Of a stretch of DNA of 62,571 nucleotides, positions 52,090-60,599 are shown piece after piece. Origin of the DNA: Paenibacillus camerounensis (lineage in GTDB: Bacteria; Bacillota; Bacilli; Paenibacillales; Paenibacillaceae); contig NZ_CCDG010000054.1 of the NCBI RefSeq assembly GCF_000723885.1, forward strand, positions 1 through 62,571. The letters are read 5' to 3'. The notes under the pieces are model-generated. The model was given only the letters and a program-made list of their open reading frames with translations. It ran no database searches and was not told where the DNA came from. The position numbers and the translations under genes were made by a program. Every line of letters begins with the position of its first letter. Position 1 is the first letter of the stretch.

Positions 52090-52938
52090 ATGAAGAAGAA
52101 TTCGGCCGGAATGTACTCTTTTGGCAAAGAGCTGTTAACCAAAATTAAAAACGATGATGTGCAGGGCATCAGCGCGCAATTAACCTATTATCTGATTCTC
52201 TCCCTGTTTCCGTTCCTGATCTTTATTATGACGCTGATCGGGTATGCACATATCTCCCTCGAGGACAAGATCAGTCAGCTTGAGGGGATTATGCCGGCCG
52301 AAGCCGTCTCCATTATCAATGAAATTCTGCAGGATGTCTCTGAGGGGCGGAGCCAGGCACTGCTCTCATTTGGGATGCTTGCAACACTGTGGGCCGCTTC
52401 AAAAGGAATTAATGCCATTATCAAAGGCCTCAACCGTGCTTATGATATTGATGAGAGCAGAGTGTTCTGGAAGGTCCGGGGGATCGCTTTTCTGGCTACC
52501 TTGTCAATCGGCTTAGTTGTGCTGCTTAGCATTCTTCTGCTCGTGTTCGGAAGCTGGCTGAAGACACAGGTCTTTTTACTGGCTGATCTGCCCTATGGCC
52601 TGAACAAGCTCTGGGATCTGCTCCAATATGCCGTCCCCCTCTTCGTCATGTTCGTCGTATTCACACTGCTCTACTGGATTGCCCCCAGCCGCAGGCTGCG
52701 GCTTAAAGAGGTTATGCCGGGAGCGCTTTTCTCCACCTTGGGCTGGATCATCACATCCGTGCTGTTCTCCGTCTATGTCAACCAGTTCAGTGACTTTACC
52801 AAAACCTACGGCAGCCTTGGCGGGGTCATGATTCTGCTAATCTGGCTCTATATCAGCTCGATTATTATTCTGGTTGGCGGAGAGATCAATGCGATTCTGC
52901 TGAACCGTAAGATTACCATTCCGGCCAGACACGGTTGA
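52090..52938 (+). CDS. YihY/BrkB family membrane protein
   Basis: A 282-residue protein with six membrane segments. ATG 52090 is chosen because AAGGAGGG lies just upstream; the longer frame from 52075 is not supported. The first segment follows DVQGISAQLTYYLILSLFPFLIF, typical of BrkB/YihY proteins, and RLRLKEVMPGALFSTLGWIITS and YGSLGGVMILLIWLYISSIIILVGGEIN mark the last helices. The family was once called ribonuclease BN by mistake; its role is unsettled, with transport or membrane-protein roles proposed. It ends inside the -35 of the PadR promoter. Confidence 0.9.
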   Translation: MKKNSAGMYSFGKELLTKIKNDDVQGISAQLTYYLILSLFPFLIFIMTLIGYAHISLEDKISQLEGIMPAEAVSIINEILQDVSEGRSQALLSFGMLATLWAASKGINAIIKGLNRAYDIDESRVFWKVRGIAFLATLSIGLVVLLSILLLVFGSWLKTQVFLLADLPYGLNKLWDLLQYAVPLFVMFVVFTLLYWIAPSRRLRLKEVMPGALFSTLGWIITSVLFSVYVNQFSDFTKTYGSLGGVMILLIWLYISSIIILVGGEINAILLNRKITIPARHG

Positions 52939-52977
52939 TTATTATGTCACGACGTGATATAGTCACGTCATGATATA
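52935..52977 (+). promoter_or_regulatory. padR promoter with tandem operator repeats
   Basis: TTGATT (52935-52940) and TATAGT (52958-52963) with a 17-bp spacer. Two 16-bp repeats, GTCACGACGTGATATA (52946-52961) and GTCACGTCATGATATA (52962-52977), each partly palindromic, overlap the -10 and the start point. This suggests self-repression by the PadR protein. Confidence 0.75.
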
Positions 52978-53003
52978 GTTTGAGCATGACCAAGGAAAAG
53001 GTG

Positions 53004-53342
53004 ATGGAGTTGTCCGCAACCGATAAGCTGCTGAAAAAATATGTACCGATGACCGAAACGGCTTTTTACATCCTGCTGTCTCTGTCGAAACCGCGCCACG
53101 GCTACGGGATCATCAAGCATGTAGAAGAGCTGTCCGGCGGAAGGATTAAGCTGGGATCAGGCACAGTGTACGGTACATTAACCAAAATGAACAAGGACGG
53201 GCTGATTACTGTATACGCCGACGAAGAACGCAAAACCGTCTATGAGGTATCGGAGTCCGGCAAAAAAGTGATGACAGTTGAAATCAGCAGATTGAAGGAG
53301 CTGCACCGCAACGCCGTCGCCTGTGAGGAGGATTTTTTATGA
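53004..53342 (+). CDS. PadR-family transcriptional regulator
   Basis: About 112 residues from ATG 53004, which has AAGGA seven bases upstream; ATG 52986 has no such site. The winged helix is typical: TETAFYILLSLSKPRHGYGIIKHVEELSGG, then KLGSGTVYGTLTKMNKDGLI and RKTVYEVSESGKKV. It lacks the long C-terminal dimer domain of larger PadR proteins. Its stop overlaps the start of the DUF2812 gene (ATGA), a common pairing in Bacilli. Tandem repeats over its promoter suggest autorepression relieved by an unknown ligand. Confidence 0.9.
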   Translation: MELSATDKLLKKYVPMTETAFYILLSLSKPRHGYGIIKHVEELSGGRIKLGSGTVYGTLTKMNKDGLITVYADEERKTVYEVSESGKKVMTVEISRLKELHRNAVACEEDFL

Positions 53343-54493
53343 AAACCGTCTTTCGTCCCTTCTGGAGCTATGAATTACACCGGACCGAAGCCTGGTTAAC
53401 AGAAATGGCCGCCCAGGGCTGGATGTTTGCAGGCTGGAATCTGCGGCTCCGCACATTTTCATTCCGGCAGGATAGCCCTGTCCGCATGATATGGCAGATC
53501 GCCTATGACCCTTCAGCCATAACGGATATTCCGGCAGCATTGGCCGCCGTTGGCTGGAGGAAGCATTTGCAGCAGGGCAAATGGTCTGTATATGCTAACA
53601 GCGGCCAGCCGGAGCAGATTAAGCTATACCCGGCCCGGAAAGACCTGCTTAAGCGCAGCCGAACCCACTCCCTGTTCTTCACTGGAGTAACCGTGTATGC
53701 AGCTGTTATTACCATCATCCCGGTGACTCTTCTCGCTGCTTCAGTATGGTCAGGCACACCTGTCCATGTTGTGAAAAGCCCCATGTGGCTGGTTACCGGG
53801 ATTGCAGGCTTCGTTCTTCTTCTGCTGCTTACAGCCGCCGTGACAGCTCTTTACAAGATCAGAACTGAGAGCAGGCACTACTACAGCGAGAATGGGCGGA
53901 CACAAACGTCCGAGCCTATGCATCTGTCAGCAGGCCGCAGGGCTGTCCGTCTGAGACTCGGCTGGATGTACTCCCCGGACCGGCTGGAGAAATGGCTTGA
54001 GAATCAGGAACGCCGCGGTTACAACCTGTACAAGGTCGGACGGCTGGGTACGATGTTCTACTTCATTAAAGGCAGTCCGCGGCTGGTGAATTATCATGCG
54101 GATTATCAGCTTGCCGCAGACCCGGATTACTTCGAGCTGCACAGGGCGGCCGGCTGGAAGAACAGGTTCAGCACCTCTTTTTCTACCCGCAAATGGACGA
54201 TATGGAGCAAGGAGTATGACCAGGGTGAAGAGCGCCCGCAAATGTACAGCGATCCGTTCCACCGCCTGAAGCATGTGCGCAGAATCGCTATGTACTATAC
54301 TCTGCTTTTCCTGCCTATGCTGCTGCTCTATTCGCTGAATCTTACAGTCTTTATCGGCAGTGCCGGCGGTGACGGCGCCAACCCTGCGCGGCTTACCAAT
54401 ATTCTGCTGATGCTTGTCTCAGTCATCATCTTCGGCTCCTTTGTCAGCAGAACCTGGCTGTATTACAGACGGCTTAAAATCAGCCTGAATTAA
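53339..54493 (+). CDS. DUF2812 domain-containing membrane protein
   Basis: A 384-residue protein. The N terminus FRPFWSYELHRTEAWLTEMAAQGWMF is a DUF2812 domain (about 1-95), and a second related copy begins near 200 (LRLGWMYSPDRLEKWLENQERRGYNLYKV). Membrane segments lie at about 115-140 and 148-170, with two more near 320-345 and 355-375. The function is unknown. It is translationally coupled to the PadR gene and is probably the regulator's main target; such pairs often answer envelope or drug stress, which is inference. Confidence 0.88.
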   Translation: MKTVFRPFWSYELHRTEAWLTEMAAQGWMFAGWNLRLRTFSFRQDSPVRMIWQIAYDPSAITDIPAALAAVGWRKHLQQGKWSVYANSGQPEQIKLYPARKDLLKRSRTHSLFFTGVTVYAAVITIIPVTLLAASVWSGTPVHVVKSPMWLVTGIAGFVLLLLLTAAVTALYKIRTESRHYYSENGRTQTSEPMHLSAGRRAVRLRLGWMYSPDRLEKWLENQERRGYNLYKVGRLGTMFYFIKGSPRLVNYHADYQLAADPDYFELHRAAGWKNRFSTSFSTRKWTIWSKEYDQGEERPQMYSDPFHRLKHVRRIAMYYTLLFLPMLLLYSLNLTVFIGSAGGDGANPARLTNILLMLVSVIIFGSFVSRTWLYYRRLKISLN

Positions 54494-54498
54494 CGCAG

Positions 54499-54535
54499 AA
54501 AAGGTGCTCTCCTATAACAGGAAAGCACCCTTTTT
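54499..54535 (+). terminator. Intrinsic terminator after DUF2812 gene
   Basis: AAAGGTGCT and AGCACCCTTT form the stem base with an inner TCCT/AGGA pair, followed by TTTTTC. It lies 6 bp past the stop codon. Confidence 0.85.
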
Positions 54536-54650
54536 CATATTCGAGCGTAGTCACTGCGTCCTCAGTTCGTACCTATATTAAGCCAACTCCCCAGCAACCC
54601 GATTCCCCGGCTAGAGCATGGATCTTGTCTGACAAACTGGCTATTGTGCG

Positions 54651-55889
54651 TTAGATCAGCTCGCCGCGCTTCTTCAGGAAGCGGTACAGAACGAAGCCGC
54701 ATACCGCACACAGCAGCGCACACAGTCCAATAAAACCATATCCAGCCTGTAGCCCGCGCAGCAGTGCATCCGGGTTATTCTCACCATACACCTTCTTTAC
54801 CGCTTCGATAACAAAGCCGATTATATAGTTCCCGATTACACTGCCCAGCCCCATCATAGTAACTGTAAAAGTAATGGCTGTATCGCTTCCGCCCGGATAA
54901 CGCTTGGCTATGAAGGCCATAACGGTCGGATAGATCATCGCAATCCCAAGGCCGGCGGCAGCAAACAGGAATGCCCAGGACTCACCTCCTGCCAGTGCTG
55001 CAAAGGTACAGACAGCTGAGAAGCCCGAGAAGATAATCAGCGACAGCGTAAAGCCGATTTTGTCAGTCAACGGTCCCAGTACCAGCCTGCCGACTGAGAA
55101 CAGCAGGAAGAATGCGGACAGCAGGCCGGAGGCCTTAACGGTATCCCAGCGGTAAGCCTTCTCCAGGAAATTAACCAGCCAGCCGCCGACAGCCAGCTCA
55201 GACACAACGCCGAAGGAGAGGATCAGTACCATCCACCATAAGGCCGGGTCCCGCCTTAATTCTTTGAAGGGCGTGCGTTGTTCAGCCGGCAGATCATCCC
55301 CCGGAAAGGTGCTGCGCAGCGCAGTCAGAATCGGCAGCAGAGACAGTGAGAGCATCACCAGATACATTCCCCGCCAATCCAGTTCCTGCCCGAATATTTG
55401 CACCGACATCATCCCCGTGGCAATCAGCGGGGCAACAGTCGAGCTTAATCCATAGAAAAAATGGGACAGATTCATCATCGTACCGACATTTTTGACAAAA
55501 ATCCGCGCCCCCAGTATAGCCAGGGCAATTTCCAGCATTCCGTTGCCGATATACATCAGGAAGTAAGAGGCGGCAAAAGCCGGATAAGCATGCGAGACAA
55601 AGATAAAAATACCGGACAGCAGCATGGAGGCAAATGAAATGATGCTTGTCGCTTTAATTCCGAATTTACGGACCAGTATAGCGGTGAACGAACAGGCAAT
55701 GAGATAACCCAGTGCGTTGAGGGACAGCAGGCTTCCTAATTGCTCCTCGTTCAAGTGAAAGTCTAACTGGATCCGCGGAATGGCCGGTCCTTTAATATTC
55801 TCTGATATCCCAAAGATGATAAAACCCAAGAAGATCGTAACCAGCTGCATAGCATAGGTTTTATTAAATGATGTTGTGCGCTGTTTCAA
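54651..55889 (-). CDS. MFS transporter (sugar-type)
   Basis: A 412-residue protein with twelve membrane segments. TTG 55889 is chosen because GGGAGG lies eight bases upstream; the longer frame to 55931 is not supported. Motifs include LNALGYLIACSFTAILVRKFG (loop 2-3 region) and GRLVLGPLTDKIG, the second-half counterpart. FGISENIKGPAIPRIQLDF at the first helix is like FucP/YfkF-type carriers. The substrate is unknown; the ROK regulator 75 bp upstream on the same strand suggests a sugar or sugar derivative. Confidence 0.88.
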   Translation of the reverse strand: MKQRTTSFNKTYAMQLVTIFLGFIIFGISENIKGPAIPRIQLDFHLNEEQLGSLLSLNALGYLIACSFTAILVRKFGIKATSIISFASMLLSGIFIFVSHAYPAFAASYFLMYIGNGMLEIALAILGARIFVKNVGTMMNLSHFFYGLSSTVAPLIATGMMSVQIFGQELDWRGMYLVMLSLSLLPILTALRSTFPGDDLPAEQRTPFKELRRDPALWWMVLILSFGVVSELAVGGWLVNFLEKAYRWDTVKASGLLSAFFLLFSVGRLVLGPLTDKIGFTLSLIIFSGFSAVCTFAALAGGESWAFLFAAAGLGIAMIYPTVMAFIAKRYPGGSDTAITFTVTMMGLGSVIGNYIIGFVIEAVKKVYGENNPDALLRGLQAGYGFIGLCALLCAVCGFVLYRFLKKRGELI

Positions 55890-55964
55890 CGTAAAAGCCT
55901 CCCGAAAGATGTGAATGTTGATTATGGACAAATTAAAGACTCAGACCGGACTTGATGCCCGTTA

Positions 55965-56990
55965 TTATTTGCGTTCAACCAGCTGCAGCCTGTACGTCAG
56001 ACTCTCCAGCGTAAGGGCAGTAATGCCGGTCATGTATTCTTCCTGTGTGTTATTTTTGATCAGCAGCGCAGGCATATGCTCCTGCGGAATATGCTCCAGG
56101 CATTCATTAAGCAGCTCCTGCGTCATAGAGGGGTCTGTCAGCTCGCCGGTAACGGCTACCGAGACCGGATTGAGTATCGTGATGACCGAAGCCAGCATTT
56201 GGGCCGCCATGGGGATAAAGGTCTCCTGCTTATGCAGCCGCTGAAGCTGCTCCTCCCGTGTGTATGCAGAAGGAAGGTACGAGATTTCTCCGGCAAAATG
56301 GGTGATCCCCGACACCATCCGCCCGTTTACGATAAAGCCTGCTCCCGGAAAATGGTGCTTGGGAAAGGTGACTACGGCAAACGGCTGGTCCTCCTCCGGA
56401 TTATGCAGCTGATAAAACCCGTATACGGTAGCATTCATGTCGTTCTCAACGATGATATCCATATCGTACTTCTCGCTGAGCTGCTCACCCAAAGGGACTC
56501 CAGCCAGCTCAGCCACATCACAGATGCCGATTACCCCGCGGTGTGCAACTCCCGGTATGCCGATGCCGGCTGCCTTTATATTGCTGTATTTTTGGGTCAG
56601 CTCTCCGATTAGCAGATCCACTGTATCCGCATTAATCCTGGTAAAGTCACGGGTCCCTTCATCCAGCCTGTCCCCTGTCAGATTAACCACTATGTACGAT
56701 ACGGAATGCCGTCCGCCTTCAGTTCTCACCATAAGGCAGAGCACGCAGGCATAATCAGCATTGAACATGTATTGTCTGGCAGGACGACCGCCGCTCGACT
56801 CCTCCAGTTCAAGCTCCAGCACCTCCCCGCTGCGGACCAGCTCATTCAAAATACTGCCGCAAGTAGCTACACTCAGCTGTGTCATACCGGCAATCGATGC
56901 CTTCGTTCCGGTCCCCGCGGCCTTCAATGTATTTTTCACCAGCTCTACATTTATCCTTTTGACCTGATGTGTATTATGGGATACGGTCAT
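55965..56990 (-). CDS. ROK-family transcriptional regulator
   Basis: A 341-residue regulator: helix-turn-helix about 15-65 (KASIAGMTQLSVATCGSILNELV), GGRPARQYMFNADY joining to the ROK domain, the GIGIPG loop and VENDMNATVYG with the Asp used for sugar binding. The usual zinc motif CxCGxxGC after GHI is missing; here the stretch reads FAGEISYLPSAYTREEQ, so it is an atypical member that may not bind sugar in the standard way. AAAGGAG precedes the ATG. It probably represses the MFS gene that follows. Confidence 0.88.
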   Translation of the reverse strand: MTVSHNTHQVKRINVELVKNTLKAAGTGTKASIAGMTQLSVATCGSILNELVRSGEVLELELEESSGGRPARQYMFNADYACVLCLMVRTEGGRHSVSYIVVNLTGDRLDEGTRDFTRINADTVDLLIGELTQKYSNIKAAGIGIPGVAHRGVIGICDVAELAGVPLGEQLSEKYDMDIIVENDMNATVYGFYQLHNPEEDQPFAVVTFPKHHFPGAGFIVNGRMVSGITHFAGEISYLPSAYTREEQLQRLHKQETFIPMAAQMLASVITILNPVSVAVTGELTDPSMTQELLNECLEHIPQEHMPALLIKNNTQEEYMTGITALTLESLTYRLQLVERK

Positions 56991-57130
56991 AACAGGCTCC
57001 TTTCATAACGGCAAGTTATTATAACTCTTTTAATAAGTGCAAATATAGTGGCTTTAAAGGCTTATGTCAAGTGTTCATTACAGGATTCCACATAAAACCG
57101 ACACACAGTGATCATCTGTCCATAGCAAAA

Positions 57131-57167
57131 AGAAGACCCGTATCGCCTAAGCGATTACGGGTCTTCT
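57131..57167 (-). terminator. Intrinsic terminator after tRNA-Leu
   Basis: AGAAGACCCGTA-TCGC and GCGA-TTACGGGTCTTCT pair almost perfectly around CTAA; TTTTTGC follows on the minus strand. It lies 9 bp past the tRNA 3' end. Confidence 0.92.
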
Positions 57168-57176
57168 ACAATAGGA

Positions 57177-57260
57177 TGCGGTCAAGAGGACTCGAACCTC
57201 CACGATATTGCTACCACTGGCACCTGAAGCCAGCGCGTCTGCCAATTCCGCCATGACCGC
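57177..57260 (-). tRNA. tRNA-Leu (anticodon CAG)
   Basis: An 84-nt cloverleaf with acceptor GCGGTCA/TGACCGC and discriminator A, D-arm with GGCAGACGCG, anticodon stem CTGGC/GCCAG holding loop TTCAGGT (anticodon CAG), a long variable arm as in class II tRNAs, and T-loop GTTCGAGTC. CCA is not encoded, so it is added after transcription. It reads CUG codons. A strong terminator follows. Confidence 0.95.
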
Positions 57261-57340
57261 ATATTATGAGGGGCACTTTCGCGACCACAAGATAGATCAT
57301 ATCATGTATAGATATCAGAGTCAATATTTTTATTATTTCA

Positions 57341-57398
57341 TTGCTTTTCATTATTTTTTGGATAATTATTGCTTTTCATTATAAATTCAAGGTATAAT
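57341..57398 (+). promoter_or_regulatory. Promoter with direct repeats
   Basis: TTGCTT (57369-57374), 18-bp spacer, TATAAT (57393-57398). The 14-mer TTGCTTTTCATTAT occurs twice, at 57341 and 57369, 28 bp apart; the second copy covers the -35. It may bind a regulator. Confidence 0.6.
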
Positions 57399-57437
57399 AA
57401 GAACAGAAGTTCGCATACTATAAATGAGGTGATTTAT

Positions 57438-57893
57438 ATGGCGACCACTACCAGAACTACTCTGAACACACCCATTATTCCTGAAGATATAACCAAAGAC
57501 GAACTGTCCCTTGTGAGAAGCTATCTGCTGCTGACGTTTATTCATAAAGTATTTGAACGCGATTGCCGTGTAATCGGCAGGAGCGGATTATTCAAGACCC
57601 CTCAGCTCTATATGGAGCTGGTAACAAGCGCAACGAAGAAGACTTCACTGATGCTCCAGGAGGTAACCCGCGAGCTGTCCTCCCACAATCTTAAGATTAC
57701 CACCATCCGCCAGGATCAGCGTGGTGTCGAAGCTTCTTACGCATGCCGGGGTTATACCGGTAACATCAATATCCAGTGGCCGGGCTTCCGCAATGAGATG
57801 ATGCAGCGCATGCGTGCATATCTGGGGCTTAACCCCGAGCTTGCTGTACTGCCGAAGACCGAAAGCGTCGAGCAGATGGCTATGTCCATCTGA
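57438..57893 (+). CDS. Conserved protein of unknown function
   Basis: About 151 residues that I do not recognise. ATG 57438 is chosen because GAGGTGA lies eight bases upstream. The protein has no signal peptide or membrane segment. It has a helical middle (ELSLVRSYLLLTFIHKVFERDC), a conserved-looking LFKTPQLYMELVTSATKK, and a beta-like tail ending in a helix (GFRNEMMQRMRAYLGLNPE). It is a single gene with a good promoter and a very strong terminator. Confidence 0.8.
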   Translation: MATTTRTTLNTPIIPEDITKDELSLVRSYLLLTFIHKVFERDCRVIGRSGLFKTPQLYMELVTSATKKTSLMLQEVTRELSSHNLKITTIRQDQRGVEASYACRGYTGNINIQWPGFRNEMMQRMRAYLGLNPELAVLPKTESVEQMAMSI

Positions 57894-57912
57894 ATTCCGT
57901 CAGATTAACTGC

Positions 57913-57957
57913 AGCAGAGCCCCCGTCCTGATTAGGACGGGGGCTCTGCTCTTTTTA
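57913..57957 (+). terminator. Strong intrinsic terminator
   Basis: AGCAGAGCCCCCGTCCT (57913-57929) and AGGACGGGGGCTCTGCT (57934-57950) pair over 17 bp around GATT, followed by CTTTTT. It ends the preceding gene. Confidence 0.95.
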
Positions 57958-57966
57958 CTATTTTAC

Positions 57967-58185
57967 CTACAGATCATCCAGACCTTTACGCGGCTCCGAG
58001 TATGGCTGAAATACATAATTACGGTCTAGCTTAACAACATGCTTATTAGGCCGGCGAACCATCACCTGTGTATCATCCCAGGCCAGAATGATGCCTCTAA
58101 CATCATTACTCTCAATAGCATCACGGATAACGCGCACCTTCTCACCGGATATGCGGTAGGCATCCAGCTGTTCATCGCTGATCAT
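57967..58185 (-). CDS. Small conserved protein, possible nucleic-acid-binding fold
   Basis: About 72 residues. ATG 58185 has better spacing from AAAGGAGGG than ATG 58191. The sequence alternates strands (GIILAWDDTQVMVRRPNKHVVKLDRNYVFQP), like a small SH3-like or KOW-like beta barrel, after an N-terminal helix. I do not recognise a family and assign no function. It is a short monocistronic gene that runs head-on into the terminator of the previous gene. Confidence 0.75.
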   Translation of the reverse strand: MISDEQLDAYRISGEKVRVIRDAIESNDVRGIILAWDDTQVMVRRPNKHVVKLDRNYVFQPYSEPRKGLDDL

Positions 58186-58220
58186 GGTCATCCCTCCTTT
58201 CCACTAGCTTGTCCTATTCA

Positions 58221-58255
58221 AAAAAAGACCCAAATGAGAATCCATTTGGGTCTTT
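58221..58255 (-). terminator. Terminator downstream of small gene at 58273
   Basis: AAAGACCCAAATG (58224-58236) and CATTTGGGTCTTT (58243-58255) pair perfectly. On the minus strand TTTTTT follows. Confidence 0.92.
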
Positions 58256-58272
58256 CATCCTTAACAAAGATC

Positions 58273-58590
58273 CTATATCAGCGCTTCATTCTTCTCAAAC
58301 CAGAAGTCAAGAACTTTAGCGGACATCACACGTTGCTCCAGATACTCAACCTGATTCTCTGTGAAATTCTGTTTCCAGTTGAATTCCAGCTCTTCGCACA
58401 GGCTAGTGATCGTCAAAAGTTCCGACCATGCAACATAACGTTTGTACCAGAAAAATTGAGGATGTTCAATCATATAGGGATACAGATCGTCGAACTCTGT
58501 GTGTTTACAATCCAGCGCACGCTCGAAATGATCCTTGGCCTCGGTTAGTTTATCAATAAAAAATTGCTCTGTCACCGGTTCTTTCCCCAT
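58273..58590 (-). CDS. Small acidic helical protein of unknown function
   Basis: A 105-residue protein that I do not recognise. GAGAGGAGG precedes the ATG. It appears all-helical and rich in aromatic and acidic residues (AKDHFERALDCKHTEFDDLYPYM, PQFFWYKRYVAWSELL, VLDFWFEKNE). No signal peptide or membrane segment is seen. A terminator follows; the gene stands alone between the previous small gene and xpt. Confidence 0.75.
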   Translation of the reverse strand: MGKEPVTEQFFIDKLTEAKDHFERALDCKHTEFDDLYPYMIEHPQFFWYKRYVAWSELLTITSLCEELEFNWKQNFTENQVEYLEQRVMSAKVLDFWFEKNEALI

Positions 58591-58695
58591 TGTGACGCCT
58601 CCTCTCCTATGTCTAAAGCTTATTATAAAGGAAAACTTATAGGGTGAAAAGAAGATGTTTTAAAAATAGGCTATGTTCCTATAATTGTCACCGGT

Positions 58696-59268
58696 TTAAT
58701 CGGCGAAATGAACCTTGCCGTCCTCCAGTGAGGTTATACGGACGAGCGATTCCAGCAGAATCCCCTGATCTCTGATTGTACGTGCCCCTGCCTGGAAGCA
58801 TTTCTCGACAACCACGCCCATTCCGGCAAGCTCAGCCCCGGAGCGCTGGATGATTTTGATCAGTCCGCGTGCAGCATCACCGTTAGCGATAATATCATCA
58901 ATAAAAAGAACCTTGTCTGCTGATGAAATATATTGCCGTGACAGCATAATGTCAGTGACAATTCCTTTTGTAAATGACGGAACCCGCTCACACAAGGCAT
59001 CAGGATCAGCCAAAAGCGTTTTTTTGCGGCGGGCAAATACAAGCGGCACCTTCATCTCCAGCGCGGTGGCAAACGCCACGGCAATACCCGAGGATTCTAC
59101 GGTGACCACCCGCGTAATGCCTGCATCCGCAAACCTCCCGGCAAACTCCCGTCCCATTTCCATCGTCAGGATCGGATCAACCTGGTGGTTGAGCAGGGCA
59201 TCCAGCTTCAGCACCTGATCTGACAGGACGACCCCTTCCTCTAAAATCCGCTGTTTCAATACTTCCAT
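58696..59268 (-). CDS. xpt: Xanthine phosphoribosyltransferase
   Basis: A 190-residue enzyme that makes XMP from xanthine and PRPP. The PRPP-binding loop is VLFIDDIIANGDAARGL near residues 120-136; GIAVAFATALEMKVPLVFARRKK and SLTKGI-like VPSFTKGIVTDI are also typical of Xpt. GGAGG precedes the ATG. In B. subtilis xpt is cotranscribed with the permease gene pbuX and has a guanine riboswitch. Here pbuX is absent and I see no purine-riboswitch core in the 180 bp upstream. Confidence 0.93.
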   Translation of the reverse strand: MEVLKQRILEEGVVLSDQVLKLDALLNHQVDPILTMEMGREFAGRFADAGITRVVTVESSGIAVAFATALEMKVPLVFARRKKTLLADPDALCERVPSFTKGIVTDIMLSRQYISSADKVLFIDDIIANGDAARGLIKIIQRSGAELAGMGVVVEKCFQAGARTIRDQGILLESLVRITSLEDGKVHFAD

Positions 59269-59447
59269 GACTTAGTACCTCCATTACCTTAATAATTCCA
59301 GATATTCCACATGCACAGCCGTTCATTTCACCAGCACGGAAGTCATGTCCCTCTGGCTATCATCATAACCTGTACTATATGGACTGCACAAGGCAATCCG
59401 GCGGGCACAGCCCATTTTTATAATCACAGCACATAAGGAGTGAAGCT

Positions 59448-60599
59448 ATGAAATCGCATGTCCGTACGCTGCAGATTGCTTTCACCTATATCGGGACGAT
59501 TGTCGGCGCCGGGTTCGCTACAGGCCAGGAGATTCTCCGTTTTTTTACCCGGTACGGCCATTGGGCGCTGCTGACCATCATGCTGTCGACGGTACTGTTC
59601 ATTTGGCTGGGAACCAAGATGATGGTGATCGCCCGCCGGACCGGTGCGGATTCCTATGAGGACTTTAACCGTCATCTGTTTGGAGAAAAAACGGGCAGCC
59701 GTATCAGCCTGTTCACCATGGTCATTCTGATCGGAGTCAACAGCATTATGCTTGCCGGCGCCGGGGCTATTTTTCAGGAGCATCTTGGCTTTCCCTATCA
59801 GGCGGGGCTGCTGATTACACTGTTTGGCTCATTCATTCTGCTGAAGCGCGGGATTTCAGGCATTATGCAGCTTAACAGCCTCGTTGTGCCGCTGATGCTT
59901 ACTCTGTCGCTTATCATTATTTTTAATACATTCGGGCTGCCGGGAGCGGAACGGTTCCTCTTCCTCCACACAGACCACAGCACCTTCAGCGCCTGGATGT
60001 CACCGCTGCTGTACACCGCCTTTAATCTCGGAATGGCCCAGGCCGTGCTGGTTCCCCTCGCCCGCCATACGGAGGATGAACAAGCGCTGGTACGCGGCGG
60101 AATACTAGGCGGTATCGGCATCGGCTTCATGCTGCTTGCCGCTCATTTTGCCATGAGCTCACAGATGCCGGGCATTCTGCAATACGAAGTGCCTATGGGA
60201 AGCATCGCCTTCCGGCTCGGCTCCATCGTGCAGCTGATCTATCTGCTGCTGATCTTTCTGGAAATATTCAGCACCTTCGTCGCCAATATTTATGGCGTGA
60301 GCGTCCAGCTCCAGCAGCGCCTTCCGGTTGCTCCAGCGCTTGTCACCCCTTTGCTGATGCTGTTCTGCTATCTCTTCAGCCAGTTCGGCTTCAGCTCGCT
60401 CCTTGGATTATTCTACCCGATCTTCGGCGCTCTGGCTCTGGTCTGGGTCAGCATGCTGCTGCGCGCACCGCTGTCACCGCCGCCGCGCCCGCCGGGATCT
60501 TCCGGTTCTGACGGGATGGGAACGGATGCGAAAGAAAGGGATAAGAAAAAGGGCATTACAATTGTAGCGGTTAAACCGGTTATCCGGGGGCGGAAGTGA
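59448..60599 (+). CDS. ykvI: YkvI family membrane protein
   Basis: A 383-residue protein with about ten membrane segments. The first is IAFTYIGTIVGAGFATGQEILRFF, the most recognisable stretch of YkvI and related APC-fold transporters (the GAGFATGQE unwound helix). The substrate is unknown. AAGGAG precedes the ATG. The cytoplasmic tail is Pro-rich and then highly charged, and its last eleven codons belong to the first copy of the minisatellite that continues past the stop, so the C terminus seems to have been shaped by repeat expansion. Confidence 0.9.
   Translation: MKSHVRTLQIAFTYIGTIVGAGFATGQEILRFFTRYGHWALLTIMLSTVLFIWLGTKMMVIARRTGADSYEDFNRHLFGEKTGSRISLFTMVILIGVNSIMLAGAGAIFQEHLGFPYQAGLLITLFGSFILLKRGISGIMQLNSLVVPLMLTLSLIIIFNTFGLPGAERFLFLHTDHSTFSAWMSPLLYTAFNLGMAQAVLVPLARHTEDEQALVRGGILGGIGIGFMLLAAHFAMSSQMPGILQYEVPMGSIAFRLGSIVQLIYLLLIFLEIFSTFVANIYGVSVQLQQRLPVAPALVTPLLMLFCYLFSQFGFSSLLGLFYPIFGALALVWVSMLLRAPLSPPPRPPGSSGSDGMGTDAKERDKKKGITIVAVKPVIRGRK

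Noticed and set aside
59269..59447. Guanine riboswitch expected before xpt
   Set aside because: No paired P2/P3 stems with the conserved loop sequences could be found in the leader.
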